Below, in pieces: positions 20,207 to 32,816 of a stretch of 64,000 nt of DNA. A program made the translations under genes and the position numbers. The DNA is from Rhypophila decipiens. Taxonomy: Eukaryota; Ascomycota; Sordariomycetes; Sordariales; Naviculisporaceae. The notes beneath the pieces were generated by a model that saw only the letters and a program-made list of their open reading frames with translations, made no database searches and was not told the origin of the DNA. Location: positions 558,001 through 622,000 of the forward strand of contig MU858047.1 of NCBI GenBank assembly GCA_033297075.1. The letters run 5' to 3'. Each line of letters starts with the position of its first letter. Position 1 is the stretch's first letter.

Positions 20207-21039
20207 TTTCTGGTGGTAGTTCCAATCTGCCGGGACGCGAGGGGAGCTCGATAGGGAAGACCGTTGTGAAGGTGTGACCGTATCACAGCAGTTGTATTTC
20301 TCGGCTGTTTTTGTGGCCAGATGGTTTGGAGAAGTTGTCTTTGAGATTCAGGCTTGAGATGGAGATGAGAGGAAAGTACTCGAGATCATCATAAATCTCG
20401 TAAGAATGGCCTTGTGGTTTTATCTACATATAATCTACGCATCTACCGCAATCATTTTTAAGGAATCTTTAACATCAATTCGTTACCTTTTTCCGAGCCT
20501 CAACATCGGTTTCATTGAGCAGGTGGGTCTGTAAGGCCAAACAAGGTGACGGTGAAGTGGTGATGCACCCTCATCCGCATCTGCCCATGTAAGCTTACAC
20601 TTTGACAATGAGGATCCGATAGCTCTGGACCAATAGTACCGCCACACATTTACTGACATTTATGATACCTTCCCGAAAGGACTCTTAGCTGTAGGCAGGC
20701 TACGGAGTAGTGAAACCGAATCTGTTGACTTGATGGGCTGCATGCAGGTCGCAGAGGTCATATGCGAAGAATTCTTACTTCGATGAATATCAACATCCGT
20801 GGACCTTGGCGATATCTTACCCCTGAGTTTGGAAACTAAAGACACAGCAGCCTTACAATTTCCAGGATTAAACTGCACGTGTTCTTCGTTGTAATCAACC
20901 CTGTTGATATAGACCAAAAAGAGTAGCCATCACATTTCTTCACTTTAATAAGCTTTTGAGAGATCCAGAATGAATTGAAAATTCTCAACGGCCAACTGAT
21001 CATTGATCACTAATTATTATCGTTCATATCAACTTCAGA
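20207..21039. promoter_or_regulatory. Divergent intergenic region
   Basis: Lies between the divergent oxygenase and AspRS-like genes, AT-rich toward 21,000. No gene or CATAG motif seen. Confidence 0.5.
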
Positions 21040-22841
21040 ATGGGTTCTGTAGAAACCCCAAGCTCCGACTTGGTTCAGAGTGGTTTGGCTGATCAAAATG
21101 AGGAGGACAGCTGTTTCTTGGATGCCCGAGTTCACTCCATCATTGCCAAATCAAGAGAACCTGGCGAGGAGGAGATCGAATTTTTGCTCCGACGAGCGGG
21201 AGAATTCTTCACGGCCGTCATCACCTCAAGCTCGGTTAATACCGCCAGTTTCAAGATAGCCGAGACTCTGACCATTGAGTCTCTCGTGCGGGTGACAACG
21301 CGGGCCGATCCTCAAGAAGACTTGGAGCGGCCTGCAAAAAGGAGAAGGTCTACATCGAACCATAAGCTACTTCAGGTATACAACATCAAAGTCCTTTCAA
21401 GAGCAAAATCTACCCTTCCAGAGGACAGGATAGTCACCCATGGAGCTTCTGGAGAAAGTGACCCATTATCATCAGAACCATACAAAGGGTTAATCGAGGA
21501 CCGCCTCGACAACAGGCTCCTTGACGCCCGGGTATCATCAACAGCGGCAATCTTCAAAATATTCTCCGGCATCCATGAGCTAGCAGTTCAGTTCCTACGA
21601 GATGCCGACTTCTATCACATAGCCACCCCGGCATTGGTCAGTTATATGTGGCCGGGCGAAGAGGATGATCATTTTTCGGTGCCTTACTTGGATGGTAAGA
21701 CGGCCTGGCTTGCGCCCACGAGCGAGGTTCACCTGTCCATGGCGCTGGCTGCCGACATGCAGAGGGTCTACGATATACATACTGTTTTCCGGAGAGAGCC
21801 CAAATCTGATGGGCGGCATTTGACCGAGGTAGGACTGCCCCGTTCACTCGTTCCCCTTTATACAGCAAACAATGTTTGAGAATATACAATGCTAACTACT
21901 CCATTAATGGGGCACCAAAATGAAGTTCACAATGCTAGAGCTGGTCTTTGCCCTGAAAGACAGCTGGACCGAGATCTTGGACCTGGCAGATGACCTGCTG
22001 GTCTACATCATCCGTTCGCTCAAAGAAAAAGAAAGATACAAATCTCTCACGCAAATGGCAGAACGGTTATACCCACTCGCAGGTTCCTTCCAGCTGGGAC
22101 TGGACCCAAAGACAGGGAGACTTCCCCGGATCACATTTCGAAAGGCCAAGTCCCTTCTCAGGGACTCGTTGGGGCTAGATGCGCGAGATGAGGATGACTT
22201 GTCGTATGAACCCACCTCCGCGCCCCTTTAAGCTTTGAATTGACGAAAAGAGCAAGACTAACCAAGAATCACCTTTTGTCTTGTCACATTAAAGTCGAGA
22301 AGAAGAAGCAGCGCTAGGAAAGCTCCTCTCAAGCCCGTCTTCACCAATCCAGCCTCCGACGGATATCTTTATCATAACCCACTACCCGCGACACATCCGC
22401 GCCTGCAACGTTTACCCTTCGTCGCCACAACACTCACCAGATCCTTCTCCCGTCGACGACGACAAAGCCAACACAACCCACTCGTTCGACATCATCCTCG
22501 CCGGACAGGAAATCGTAACAGGATGCCAACTCCTCCACTCGTATCAAGACCTCCGAGAAGCCTTTCTCAAGAGGACACCGCCTATATATCCCGACTCGCC
22601 CGAGTGGAGGACTTATATGGCTGCTCACGAGCTTGGGATGCCGCCTTGGGGTGGGTTTGGGTGTAAGTTATTTTTATCCATCTCCCGATCGTTCCAAAGT
22701 GGCAAAACCGAAGAAGGCAGGAAATTGACAAAATGCAATAATACAGTAGGGATCAACCGCCTCGTCCAGGGATTCCTCGGGTTGGCAGATATCCGCGAGA
22801 CGGTCCTCTTTCCGCGGGATGCTAGTCGACTTGCCCCTTAG
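21040..22841 (+). CDS. Divergent aspartyl-tRNA synthetase-like protein (class IIb)
   Basis: Exons 21040-21828, 21926-22203, 22295-22662 and 22747-22841 sum to 1530 nt, 509 aa. It has a degenerate OB-fold N-domain (about 25-140), LLDARVSSTAAIF leading into the catalytic core, motif 2 as FRREPKSDGRHLTEF (rebuilt across intron 1), SFDIILAGQEIVTG, and motif 3 as GFGLGINRLVQGFLGL...LFPRD (rebuilt across intron 3). All three class II signatures are therefore present. Differences from standard cytosolic AspRS include REPKSDG where the family usually has AENSNTH, and CQLLH where it usually has AQRIH. A second AspRS-type gene besides the housekeeping enzyme suggests a paralogue with a special role, but the standard copy is not in the window, so paralogy is inferred. 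Confidence 0.8.
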
Positions 22842-23038
22842 GACAAACAAACAACAGGCCGGAACAATCTGATAGATAGGTTGGCTGATATGTTTCAGTT
22901 GGGCTATATACATCATGTATGCAGCTCAGAAAGCTCGGGTGGGAAGAAAAGGCTGAAAAGGGGCTCCATTGTTTTTACAGACCTTCATGAATGGTGGAGA
23001 AAAGAATAGTGAATATACAAAGCACGCCTTTGCGTCGC
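22842..23038. other. Convergent 3' intergenic region
   Basis: Short spacer between the AspRS-like gene (+) and the small membrane protein gene (-); nothing recognised. Confidence 0.5.
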
Positions 23039-23511
23039 TCAATCATCCTCATCCTTTCCATATCTCTCCTCAAAATCCCTCCATAAAGCCTGGTCCCGCT
23101 GAAGCCGGCGTTGCATGCGAATGGTCTTTTCGTACTCTCGTAACCTGTGGTCCGCCTCGATCATGCTGCCAAGTACCATGCCTGACATTTGGATATACCT
23201 GGATCAACCTAAGGCATCAGTAACTAATCATTTTTGTTCATTCCCTTGTCGATGATTTTTGCTATGATGAGAATCATTGTACTGCACGTATCCCACGCTT
23301 CAGGACAGGAGCTTATGAGCAAGACCTACACTTTAAACTGGATAGTCAACCCCCTATACACCGGCGACGCAGCATACGCTATCCCACCGAGCAGCGCCGT
23401 CGCGGCACCCCATGTTGCAGCTCCGTAGACAGCTCCCCGGGTGGCGGCCCATGAAGCGTCGACGGCTTCGTCGTGCTTTTGCTGGTTGGCCGAGGTATGC
23501 GTGGTGGGCAT
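23039..23511 (-). CDS. Small membrane protein, possibly mitochondrial (Rcf2/HIG1-like pattern)
   Basis: Exons 23511-23330 and 23198-23039 give 113 aa; the phase-2 junction reads QFKVYIQMSG. A small-residue-rich segment, ATRGAVYGAATWGAATALLG, is followed by a second hydrophobic stretch, then SPVYRGLT and a charged helical tail (RLREYEKTIRMQRRL). The G/A-rich helix, PxYRxLT and the following conserved Ala-Asp resemble the N-domain of yeast Rcf2 and related mitochondrial hypoxia-response proteins. That likeness is by eye only. The ATG at 23511 (MPTTHTSANQQKHDE) is preferred over one eight codons upstream. Confidence 0.6.
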
Positions 23512-24464
23512 TGCGTTCGGCCTCTTGATCTTCACTGATCGGTAGTTTTGAGTTGTGAATTGAAGGTCGGAAGGGTGGGGGGAACGAAAGATTGGCCAGT
23601 CCCTTATGAAATCGAACTTCGGTCGTTGGGATGCCGTGATTTGGTGAGATTTTCGACGTTGATGTGAACGAATGTGATGAGATCGTCAGATGAGATGAGG
23701 AAGTATTCGTAAAACTTGGCGAGTTATCTCCGAGGAGTGACTTATCCTGCCCTTGTCGGTAACCAATGCCTTTTGGTCTTGATATAATCTTGGGATTCGA
23801 ATTTCTGATGTCAATTGGAAAAGACCAGTCTTGGTACAGCTTCGATAGATGGTATTGATGGTGTTGGTGTTGACTCGTTGAGGAACTCATTCGATGTGAG
23901 GTCGTCATACGATCGTTAGCCTTACATGGCCGTTACGGATCGGTATGCAGTGCAGCGGCTATAGCGGGTCCGGCATCCACTTCGGCACCGTCCCGAGTAG
24001 GCATTAGTTGACGCCGGTGAGAACTCAATTGAGACGGCGTGCTTTTAATATCATTCTTATGCTTATTCCTAGTCCCTAATTGCTTTCGTCTTATATTGTT
24101 TATAATTCGTAAGTGGCTTGTTGAAGCTGTGCACTCCAGGTACCTGATACCTTTGAGTACAGTCTATGATGTAATCTGTATGAGTCTGTATTGTGCTCTG
24201 TATACGGACATCACAACTGAATCCAGGAGCACAGCTGTATAAGATGAAATGTCCTTATGTCGGAATTTTGTATGTCAACTTAAACTCCCCTGAGATGAAT
24301 GGTATTCGGTTGTCAAGAAACTCATTTCAACACCGAACATCGGCATTGTCTCTTCGCTGCCTAAAACGGTATGTAGAACCACCAACTATGTGCAAATATC
24401 TAATTTTCTCAAGTCCACAAGATATTCCATTGTCTTTATATACCAGACCTCTTCTCCATATCGC
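23512..24464. other. Intergenic
   Basis: A 184-codon antisense-frame ORF overlaps the previous gene and continues to 23908, but it lacks family features. AT-rich around 24,040-24,120. Nothing else recognised. Confidence 0.5.
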
Positions 24465-25224
24465 TTATACACTCAAAGTACCCTTCGTACTAGGAACCTC
24501 CCCTTCACGCCCGGCAACTCGACTCGTAGCCTGCCGTATCGCGACGGCCAGCGCCTTGAATGCACTCTCGGCGCGGTGGTGGTCATTATCACCCCTAAGA
24601 CAATCCACATGGAGAGTAACTCTCGCCGCCTGCGCAAAGCTCTGCAAACAGTGAGGAATCATTTCCGTGCTGAGGTCACCGATCTTCTCTCGCTTCAGGC
24701 CGAGGTCGATCACGCTATAAGGTCTGTTGGAGAGGTCGACGACTGCCCGGCTGAGGGCCTCGTCAAGCGGGGCGTAGGCGTATCCGAACCGGGCAAGCCC
24801 CGTGGCGGATCCGAGGGCTTGGGCAAAGGCGTAGCCCAGGGTTATGCAAACATCCTCGGCTGTGTGGTGATCGTCGACTATATAAAAGTAAAATGAGTCA
24901 GACTCTGGTACGCAAGTGGATTGATTAAATGGAGTTTCGGGAGAACTGACTGTGCAAATCACCCTTGCAGTTCAGGACTAAACTCCAACCTGCATGTTTC
25001 GCCAGAGCGTGCAACATGTGGTCGAGGAACCCAATGCCAGTATTTAAGCTGATTGTTTGCGACTTGGTTGATTGTGCTGCATGGCTCTCGCCATTGACGT
25101 TGAGTCGGGAGTCGGTATCAGGAGGGAATGCGCCGCCATCAAGGTTGATGGCCATCTGGATCTTGGTCTCGTTGGTATCGCGCGCAATCGCCGCCCACCG
25201 GGTCGCAGGTGTTGTCGAAGCCAT
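24465..25224 (-). CDS. HIS3: Imidazoleglycerol-phosphate dehydratase
   Basis: Exons 25224-24951 and 24877-24465 give 228 aa. It catalyses the dehydration of imidazoleglycerol phosphate to imidazoleacetol phosphate in histidine synthesis. Metal-binding signatures are plain: [29 protein letters not shown] (the isoleucine codon is rebuilt across the intron), and in the C-terminal half the second repeat, [15 protein letters not shown]. The length matches fungal HIS3. Intron of 73 nt with a GTCAGT donor and ATATAG acceptor. Confidence 0.97.
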
Positions 25225-25655
25225 TTTTTCTGTGTATGAGTGTTCTTAAACTCGAATTCGTTACTAGTGGCAAGTACTGTCTTGTCGTTGCGCTGCGCTT
25301 TCAGTCGTCCGGCTGTTGACTTGGTCGAGAAATTTAAGGGACCCGGAGCGTTATCGGCGACGATAAACTTGCCCCGCGACTTGGCTTCCCGCCCACTAAG
25401 AAAATTGCCTGCCGAAAACTGCCAAGCGGTCCAGCCACCACTGGACCCCTGTAAACTGAAGCTTCAAACCTTTTATCGGCCCCACCACAGAATCGATAAG
25501 AACTTTATCTCGAATTTTTTCCCAATGCCCATCACAGAGCTGCAGGTTGCTAGAAGAGGCTCGGCGGATCAAAGCACAGAATTGCATCACCTACCACCAC
25601 TCACATACATCACGACCCAGCAAACTGCAACAATTCCGCACACAATAAATCCACA
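25225..25655. promoter_or_regulatory. Divergent promoter of HIS3 and LOC1
   Basis: 431 bp between divergent starts. No Gcn4-type TGACTC site was noted. Nothing else recognised. Confidence 0.5.
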
Positions 25656-26359
25656 ATGGGAATAACCAAAACAATAAAAAACAAACATGCGGCCAACAAA
25701 TCCGGCATCAAGGGCAGCAAGGCGGCGAGAGGCGAGCGCGGGGGAGTCGCAGACGGCGTGATCAAGGCCAAAAAGAACGGAACCAAGTCCAAAACGCCCA
25801 TCAACACCAAAGGCAGGCCCAACATCGCAGACATTCTCAAGAAGCGCAAGCAGAGGACATACACAGAGAAAGAGCTGGGCATCCCAGAAGTCAACAAGAT
25901 CACACCCGTGGGTGTCGCAAAACCCAAGGGCAAGAAGAAGGGCAAGGTGTTTGTTGATGATCGGGTAGGTGTTCATCCTCTACACATGGTTTTTATGACC
26001 ACACGTTACTGACAAGGAGGGGGTATTAAACACACAAACAGGAGAGCATGACCACAATCCTAGCGATAGTCCAAGCAGAAAAGGAAGGCCAGATCGAGTC
26101 CAAGATGATCAGGGCGCGACAGATGGAGGAGATCCGCGAGGCGCGCAAGGCCGAGGCGGAAGCGAAAGAAGCCGAGCGCAAAGCACGACTGGACGAGACC
26201 AAAGACTCCCTGAGGAAAAAGCGAAAGAGGCCCAATACCGGACGCGACAAGGATGGCGATGGCGATGCGGATGTCAGGTCCCTCGCTTCCACGGGAAGCA
26301 AGGCTACCAAGCCCAAGAACGGGAAGAAGAGGGTTTCGTTTGCCGCTCCGGATGAGTAG
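25656..26359 (+). CDS. LOC1: LOC1-like 60S ribosome assembly/export protein
   Basis: Exons 25656-25964 and 26042-26359 give 208 aa. A small, very basic nuclear protein. The conserved centre is [36 protein letters not shown] and, directly across the intron, [20 protein letters not shown], followed by a helical [20 protein letters not shown] segment, as in fungal Loc1 proteins. Yeast Loc1 works in 60S subunit maturation and ASH1 mRNA localisation. It ends in a basic tail with [11 protein letters not shown]. Confidence 0.85.
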
Positions 26360-26809
26360 AGGAAGCCGATGGGGGGGCAGTATCGCATAGCAAGTACTTG
26401 TTGCTGCTCAAGAGAGGAAAAAAAGGAATGCATTCGCATGCGTTGGCGTTCAGGAGTTCAGTGGTGTATATATTATCTGATTTACAGGAGGAACCATCAG
26501 GCGGATATAACTGTTGCTCTCGGCGGGGATTTCAAGCCGAACAGATACCATCATTATCAAACAATTCGACCATTATACCTGAGAAGGACGGCCGATGTGA
26601 AATCTTGAATTAAAGTCTATGAGATGGGAGGTCTAGTTGGTCTTGAAAAGAATCTGTCTATATGGTGGGCGCCAGAGCGATGTGAAAAGTAAGCTGGATG
26701 ATGAATCGTGGGCCAGATCTGCCGGAAAGGAAATTGGGAGAAGAAATCCCGGTATTAATACTCCGTTCGAAGTGAAAATAGGAAATGTCGTGTCTCGTAT
26801 CCCTGTGCC
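26360..26809. other. Convergent 3' intergenic region
   Basis: Between the LOC1 stop and the stop of the hydrolase gene on the other strand. No gene recognised. Confidence 0.5.
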
Positions 26810-28520
26810 TTAATTCTCTAGAATCTCCAGCTTCCTGCGGACGGGGTAGAAGTGTGTGTGTTTAGTCTCATCGGCTACGCCATTGGCCAGGGTGGGTTTG
26901 ATGGCGTCGAGGTTGATTTCGGACGCCATGACCTTGAGAAAATTGCAAATCTAAAAACGAAGACAATGGTCAGACGATACTCACGAATGCGAACACAAAA
27001 TAAACAATATGAATGGAACCTACAGGATGGGCATGCCATCTTCCACCACCAAGTTCAAACCACGAGAGGTGTCCGCCCAAAGAGCTGGTGACAAGAACTG
27101 TGTAAGGATTCTGCTTGAACTCCTCATAGGGAATCGCTTCCCGGACCGCAATCTACATACTTGAGTTAGCTGTTGTGTTGTCATTCACCAGAAAGCAGAC
27201 AGGAATAAGTAGTACCGGGTCATCCTCAGCATGCACGGCAAAGAATGGAATTCGGATACCGAGAATGGCGTCCGCAGAGGAGGCGTCACGGTAATAAGCA
27301 GTCTCGGTCGGGTAGCCCCAAGTTACAGTCCTGGACAAAAACCATTAGCATATGGTCAAAAGTGACGGATCCAACCTCGTAACATACTGGACAGCTCTAT
27401 CGAACTCATAGAGATAGGTTAAGCGGTCGATTGCATCAAAGTCAAGCTTGGTCTTACCAACCAGTGACTCTTTGTGGCAGTTGATGAGCTTCTTCATGTT
27501 TGCTGTGAGAGTATGTTAGCTCAAACAGTAGCAAGAGGTACGCCAGTGGTGAACGCTCAATACTTACAACCCATGACTCGCTGATAGACCTCCTTGCCCA
27601 AGAACGTCCTCTGAAGCGCTTTGTTCGTAACATCGAGCTCAAAGGGGTTCGAGACGGAGATGGCACCTTTGAGAGGGCAATCGGCACCCTCCTCACCGAC
27701 ATACTGTCAAGATTTAGTGAGCCTCCACTCTTTATTGTCGCAAGTTCAGGGCACCTTACGTTGGTCAAGATGTTTGCGCCGAGCGAGAAGCCAACGGCAA
27801 ACAGCGGACGGTTGGGAAACGTCTCCCGAAGCCACTTTACCAACTGTTTCGGGTTTACAGTGTTAGCCGCACGTAGTGAGAAGGCTAGCAAGATACGTGA
27901 CGCACCTGACGGACGTCCCATGTAGCCCTGGCATTGAACAAGACACCACTTGTAATGGCACTGTTGGCACATCCACGGGCATTGATGACACAAACCTCCC
28001 AGTCGCCGCTCTCAACAAGCGGGAGGATGGCATGGCGGAGATAGACCTCGTGTGAGCCGCCCGACAGCCCATGGAGACATACGAGCATGGGTCTGTCATC
28101 GTCGGAGGCCATGTTGTTGAATTCCTCTTCTGCAAAATAGGCCGTACGTGGCGGGAGAGCGGCATCAACATCCTGGTGTGGCTTGACCACAAAGTCAACA
28201 GCATAAGTGCCATGATAAGTCTTGTGGTCGGCGTCAAAGATTCTTCGGCGGTAGTAGACATGAGGGCCGTGCTCCTTAACCGCGGTCCACATAGTCTGAA
28301 TGTGTCCATTGAAGAGAAGAGGGTTCATCTGGCAGCGAGGAGTGGCTGCCTCGCAGACCTTGAGAAGGTCAGTAGTCGTGCCATCCTTCCTTTGCAGCGG
28401 CAACGGCGACGGGGAGTGAGTGAAGCCAATTCTGGCACGGCCGAACCAGTCCATGATTCTGAGGCGACGAGAACTAAAACGAGCGACTTGAAGAAGAGAA
28501 AGAGAGTGAATTATGGGCAC
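26810..28520 (-). CDS. Alpha/beta hydrolase, YheT/EHT1-type acyltransferase-esterase
   Basis: Seven exons: 28520-27906, 27843-27760, 27703-27568, 27502-27388, 27330-27216, 27152-27024 and 26950-26810, summing to 1335 nt, 444 aa. Markers of the YheT/EMB8 family (yeast Eht1, Eeb1, Mgl2) are NPLLFNGHIQTMW, LVCLHGLSGGSHEVYLRH and the nucleophile elbow GFSLGANILTNYVGEEG. The triad is completed by Asp in HAEDDP and His in SSLGGHLSWFE. These enzymes make and hydrolyse medium-chain fatty acid ethyl esters or monoacylglycerol. A start at 28454 (MDWFGRARIGF) is possible, since the first 22 residues could be a leader. Confidence 0.9.
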
Positions 28521-29145
28521 CGAGGAGAAAGGTTTTGTCTACCGTGTAGCCACCAAGATCAAGTTTATGAAGCCGAGGCAGATTCTTGAACTTGTTTCAG
28601 TATAATTCGCTTGAACACTGGCTCCGGATGGCAGAAACCCCCTCGAGAGGCAAAAGTTCGGATTCTGAAGTTTGTACGAACCCTGGAGAGAACTAGCGCC
28701 GGGACTGCTACCGCCTCCATTATAGACTGGCATGGCCGTGACGTTCCTTGGGAAGGGGCGGATCGTCCATCTGCGCTCATCGGCCGAGGTAAGTCCCAAC
28801 GGCCGGGACTAGCCAAGGCACGATGGTGGGGTATCCCGCACCCTTGAGATGACAATGTGGCGCTCTTTTCAAGCCACACTTCCGGATCAGATTTCCAGTT
28901 CAGATCATTCCCGTCTCCACCAAAGACCCCAGCCATTGTCCTGCACGTGCGATGCAAGGACGCCCTTGTCAGCCTTTGTGCTGTTGGTCTTGCAAATCGA
29001 CTCCACTGATTGAACCCCCAAAGTTGCAACTTTAGCGCGTTCAGGTGGTAGCCGACAGTACAACAGACAAGTCACGATCGCGACGAACACCAACCCGAGA
29101 CCATATCGATACCTTATAGCCCCTTCTGGCTCCTGCATTCAGTTC
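28521..29145. promoter_or_regulatory. Divergent promoter of the hydrolase and MAU2 genes
   Basis: 625 bp between divergent starts. Small ORFs here have no family features. Confidence 0.5.
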
Positions 29146-31999
29146 TTGTTCGCACACAGCCGGTCGGGCCCGGAGGAGGAGGAAGGGACAACAAATGCCA
29201 TGATATATCGAGAGACGATGCCCTCAGGGCAGGCCCAAGGACAACCCTACAACGGGCAGCACCCAAATCATCCGAATCAGCGTTACGCCAATAATATCCA
29301 GACCCAGCATCCTCAACCTCAACCTCCAATATCATACCCCCAGTATGCGAACGCGGATGCGAACGGCCTGAACGGCTTTGCGATGAATGGTTTCGCCGCA
29401 CAGTATCAACAGCCACCCCAGTACTCTCAGCCGACGTATCCCCAACCACCACCGCAGCAGCAGCAGCAGCAACCTCAACCTCAACCTCAACTGCAACCGC
29501 AACCGCAACAACAACACCAGCCTCCGTCGTCCTACTCAAACGATGCGGCCCATTTGACCAACTACAGTACTCCCTTCAGCCATCCTCGGCCCGCCGACAC
29601 CACTCCTCCCGTCGAATTCGTCAACCCGTCGTTCCTACAGAGCAATGTACCCCCTCGACCAGTCGCCCCCAGCCAACCGGCCCTAGCACAAGTAAAGGTG
29701 GAAAGCAGCATGTCCCCACAACTCGCACAAATAACATCTGCAAGAGCCAGTCCCAAGAACAGTCCCACTCTGAGCGAGAGGAGGCTTCAATCTGCTGGAT
29801 CAACTCCAAATACGTCGGTGAAGGATCCGAGACGGGTATCCGGTGGAGGGGTCACCAAGTCACCGGTGTTGTCGCCGCCTTCGAATCATGTCGAGACGCT
29901 ACCTATATTGCTCTGCATCGCGGAGGATTGTTTCTCGCAAGCAAGCTTGGGTGCCCAGAACGTGGCCAAGTCCATGTCTGGTCCGGAGGTTGACCAGCAT
30001 CATAAGCTTCTATCAACGGGTTTGGGCTGTCTAGAAATAGCCTTGAAATCCAACAAGCTCCCTCCTCGTCTCGAGGCCAGGCTGTGTCTGCGGTACGCTA
30101 GCATTCTGACAGAGGAGACTACGAACTTGATGGAAGCGGAAACGGCTTTGACGCGTGGTATTGCCCTGTGTGAAAAGGTATGTTCTTCGGGGGTTCGCTT
30201 TTATATGGACAGCCAGACTAACTTGCCTTCAGCATCGTTTTCTCGACCTCCAGTACAGCTCCCAGTTTCTTCTCATGAAGACTCTCTTCCAGAGAAACCC
30301 AAAGGCGGCCTTCAAGTCGATCGATGGCCACATCAGTGACTGCACTACGTACGAGAAACCTGCCGTCTCCTTGCTTCCGCTCATTAAACTGACATTTTCA
30401 ACAGATTCAGGGCTAACCATTGGGTTTACGCCTTTCGTTTCCTCAAGGCTTCTTTCCACCTCCAGTCTGGCACTCCTGCCGACATACACGCTATTGACAA
30501 CCTGAGGAAGATAACATCTTTGGCTCTAAGTCGAGATGACAAGGCCATCTTTGTCATGGCCACTGTTCTAGAAGGCCTTGCCCACCTCAGTACTACGAAG
30601 GACGATTGGGCCACTCGTGTACAGACTTGCATCGCGCAGGCTTCGAAACTCCAACTCGACTCCTCGGTTCATATTCCACAAATCGACATACTCCTATTAC
30701 TACTCGATCTGGCCTGCAGTCTTCGCCAAAAGACGCATCTCATATCTTTCCAGAAGCTTAGTGCACTGCAAAAGAGATTAGACGAGTTACGAGACTCTAC
30801 CGAGTGGACATCGGAATCCAACGAGCTTTTGCTGCCCATCAGGCAGTCAAGTATCGGACCATCCTCAATCAGCAAAGATACAGGCGCAATCCTTCGTCCT
30901 GGACAGAACGTCGACTACTTGGTTTTGTCAGCACTGGGCAAACAAGAAACATACGCTTTAGCGTAAGCTAATCCATTCTGTCAACATTTCAGACCATAAT
31001 CCTAACTATTTGTGCCAGGTTCGTCTTTAACGGCATTGTCGCCCTTGCCCGGGCTACAACACTTGGCAGGAGTTCCTCTTTCTGGACCGAAGCAGTCAGG
31101 ATGCTTCAGGGTAAGATCTGGTTCTATCCCGTCGTCCTCGAGCTCTCGTTAACAAACCATAAATAGACAGCAAATCTGTTACACCATGGCAGTCTCTCCC
31201 CGAGGCGCTCAAAAACTCGGACTGGGCAAAAGAACTTGCTTGTTATTCCCATGTCCTAATCGGCCTGCAGTCAGCGACACTATGCGACTGGGCCAAAGTA
31301 AAGTCCTGCCTAAAAGCGATAGAGGAGGCACAACCGTCGTCCAACGACTTTCTGGACATCGTCACACTTTACCTGTCAGGTATCTTTTATCAGGGCACCG
31401 CGAACCTCCGCAAGGCGCTAGAAATATGGAAGGACGAACGGTTCGATCTGGAGGGCAACATGGGCGCCAGGAACCACGTGTCGAGCACTGTGCGAACGGA
31501 ACTCTCTATCCTGTCAACCCTAAACAGGATCTGGATCATGCAAGACCCTTCGTGTACGGACGACGCCGAGACGGACCGGCTCGTGGACTTGCTGAAGCCG
31601 CTATGCGAGGACCACCCTGATTCTGAAATACGAACGGCCTATCACCTTGTTCTGGCGTCGTGTAGGTTTGACCCGCCATTTTCGATCAACCAGATCAAGA
31701 GCCATATACAGCATTCCTTGGCGGGCGCACAGCCCACGTCCAATACGCAATGTCTGTCGATAGCGTTAAATACGATGAGATGTCGGCTGTTTGAGAATGT
31801 TGTTGGGGAGCAGGCGCTCAAGAGCGCAAAGGCTGGTTCGGCACAGGCCAAGAAGAGTGGGAATTTGTTGTGGATGAGTGTTGCCGAGGGGATGCTTGCC
31901 CAGTCGTATGAGATGCAGGGTGCGCTGATTGATGCGCAGTCGTCGAGGGAGCTGGGGGTCAAATTGGCGAATGAGGCACGGTTGAAGACCTTGGTGTGA
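29146..31999 (+). CDS. Cohesin loading factor (MAU2/SCC4 family)
   Basis: Exons 29146-30177, 30233-30348, 30405-30962, 31019-31110 and 31167-31999 sum to 2631 nt, 876 aa. The first 240 residues are Pro/Gln-rich, including a CAG-coded polyglutamine and PQPQPQ runs. The rest is a helical TPR-like array, from ILLCIAEDCFSQASLGAQNV through HWVYAFRFLKASFHLQSG to the C-terminal SSRELGVKLANEARLKTLV, as in the Cohesin_load family. With Scc2/NIPBL it loads cohesin on chromatin. The 29146 ATG is the first in frame; ATGs at 29200 and 29218 are alternatives. Confidence 0.88.
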
Positions 32000-32816
32000 T
32001 TCTTTGTTATGAACCCGGGGTTTGTTTTCCTTTTTTCTCGGGTTGTGTTTCTTGGGTCTAGTGTATCCTTGTGGCATTGTCTGGCGTCTCGGGATGGATG
32101 GAAAGGGATCGTAATGATGTACGGCAAGGCAACAGGTTTGATGGAGTCGAGGTCGAAAAAACGTGTCTATCTTGATGCTTTTTGGGTTGGTTTGTGCTTG
32201 GGACGGTGTGGTAAAATACGTGGTGGTGAATTTGGAAGTTGGGAGGATCCATGATGTGAGGAAGGCCGAGAACTGTATTCTTCGCCTCCTTGTTCTTATC
32301 AACTAGGAAGGCAGCGAGATGGAGCGTGTGTTTGTGGCATATATACCCATTTTTGCTCAATTTAGCTTGTCATTTTCCGTCTTCAGACATCTCGCCGCCC
32401 ATGTCAATGAGTGTTGTCTTTGATCATTGAGATTGGGAGATGGTTAACGCTGATCATGGGGCTGATCACGTAGGAATGGTTCTTGGAATGTTCCAATAGA
32501 TAAGATCTTTTGTCCGTAATATGATGTTTCTTTCTTGTCCTGTGTTCCATTGTCTACAAGTACCCCTGTGCTATGCTATGCTAAAACTAGAAAAGACAAC
32601 GCCACGCTGAAAATACCAAAGAGTATACCACCGGTTGCGCAGAGTGAAGGTGGTAACCTTGAGCCATAATTACCTAAGTAGGAGGTACCTAGAAGTATCT
32701 GTAACCGTTGTAAAGATGAAAAAAGAAAATGCAAGGTCTTGTGATCCCAAAAAAACAGAGCGACAATTCTCGCAAACCCGTCTCCAGCATCTCTCAAGTC
32801 CCCTGCCTGGCCAGCC
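32000..32816. other. Convergent 3' intergenic region
   Basis: Lies between the stops of MAU2 (+) and REX3 (-). No gene recognised. Confidence 0.5.

Noticed and set aside
19083..22841. Oxygenase and AspRS-like genes as RiPP cluster members
   Set aside because: They lack the CATAG motif upstream and are separated by 5S and NLR relics; listed as separate findings instead.
23354..23908. 184-codon minus-strand ORF over the small membrane protein gene
   Set aside because: Low-complexity Ser/His-rich reading, out of frame with the family-like protein; no other support.
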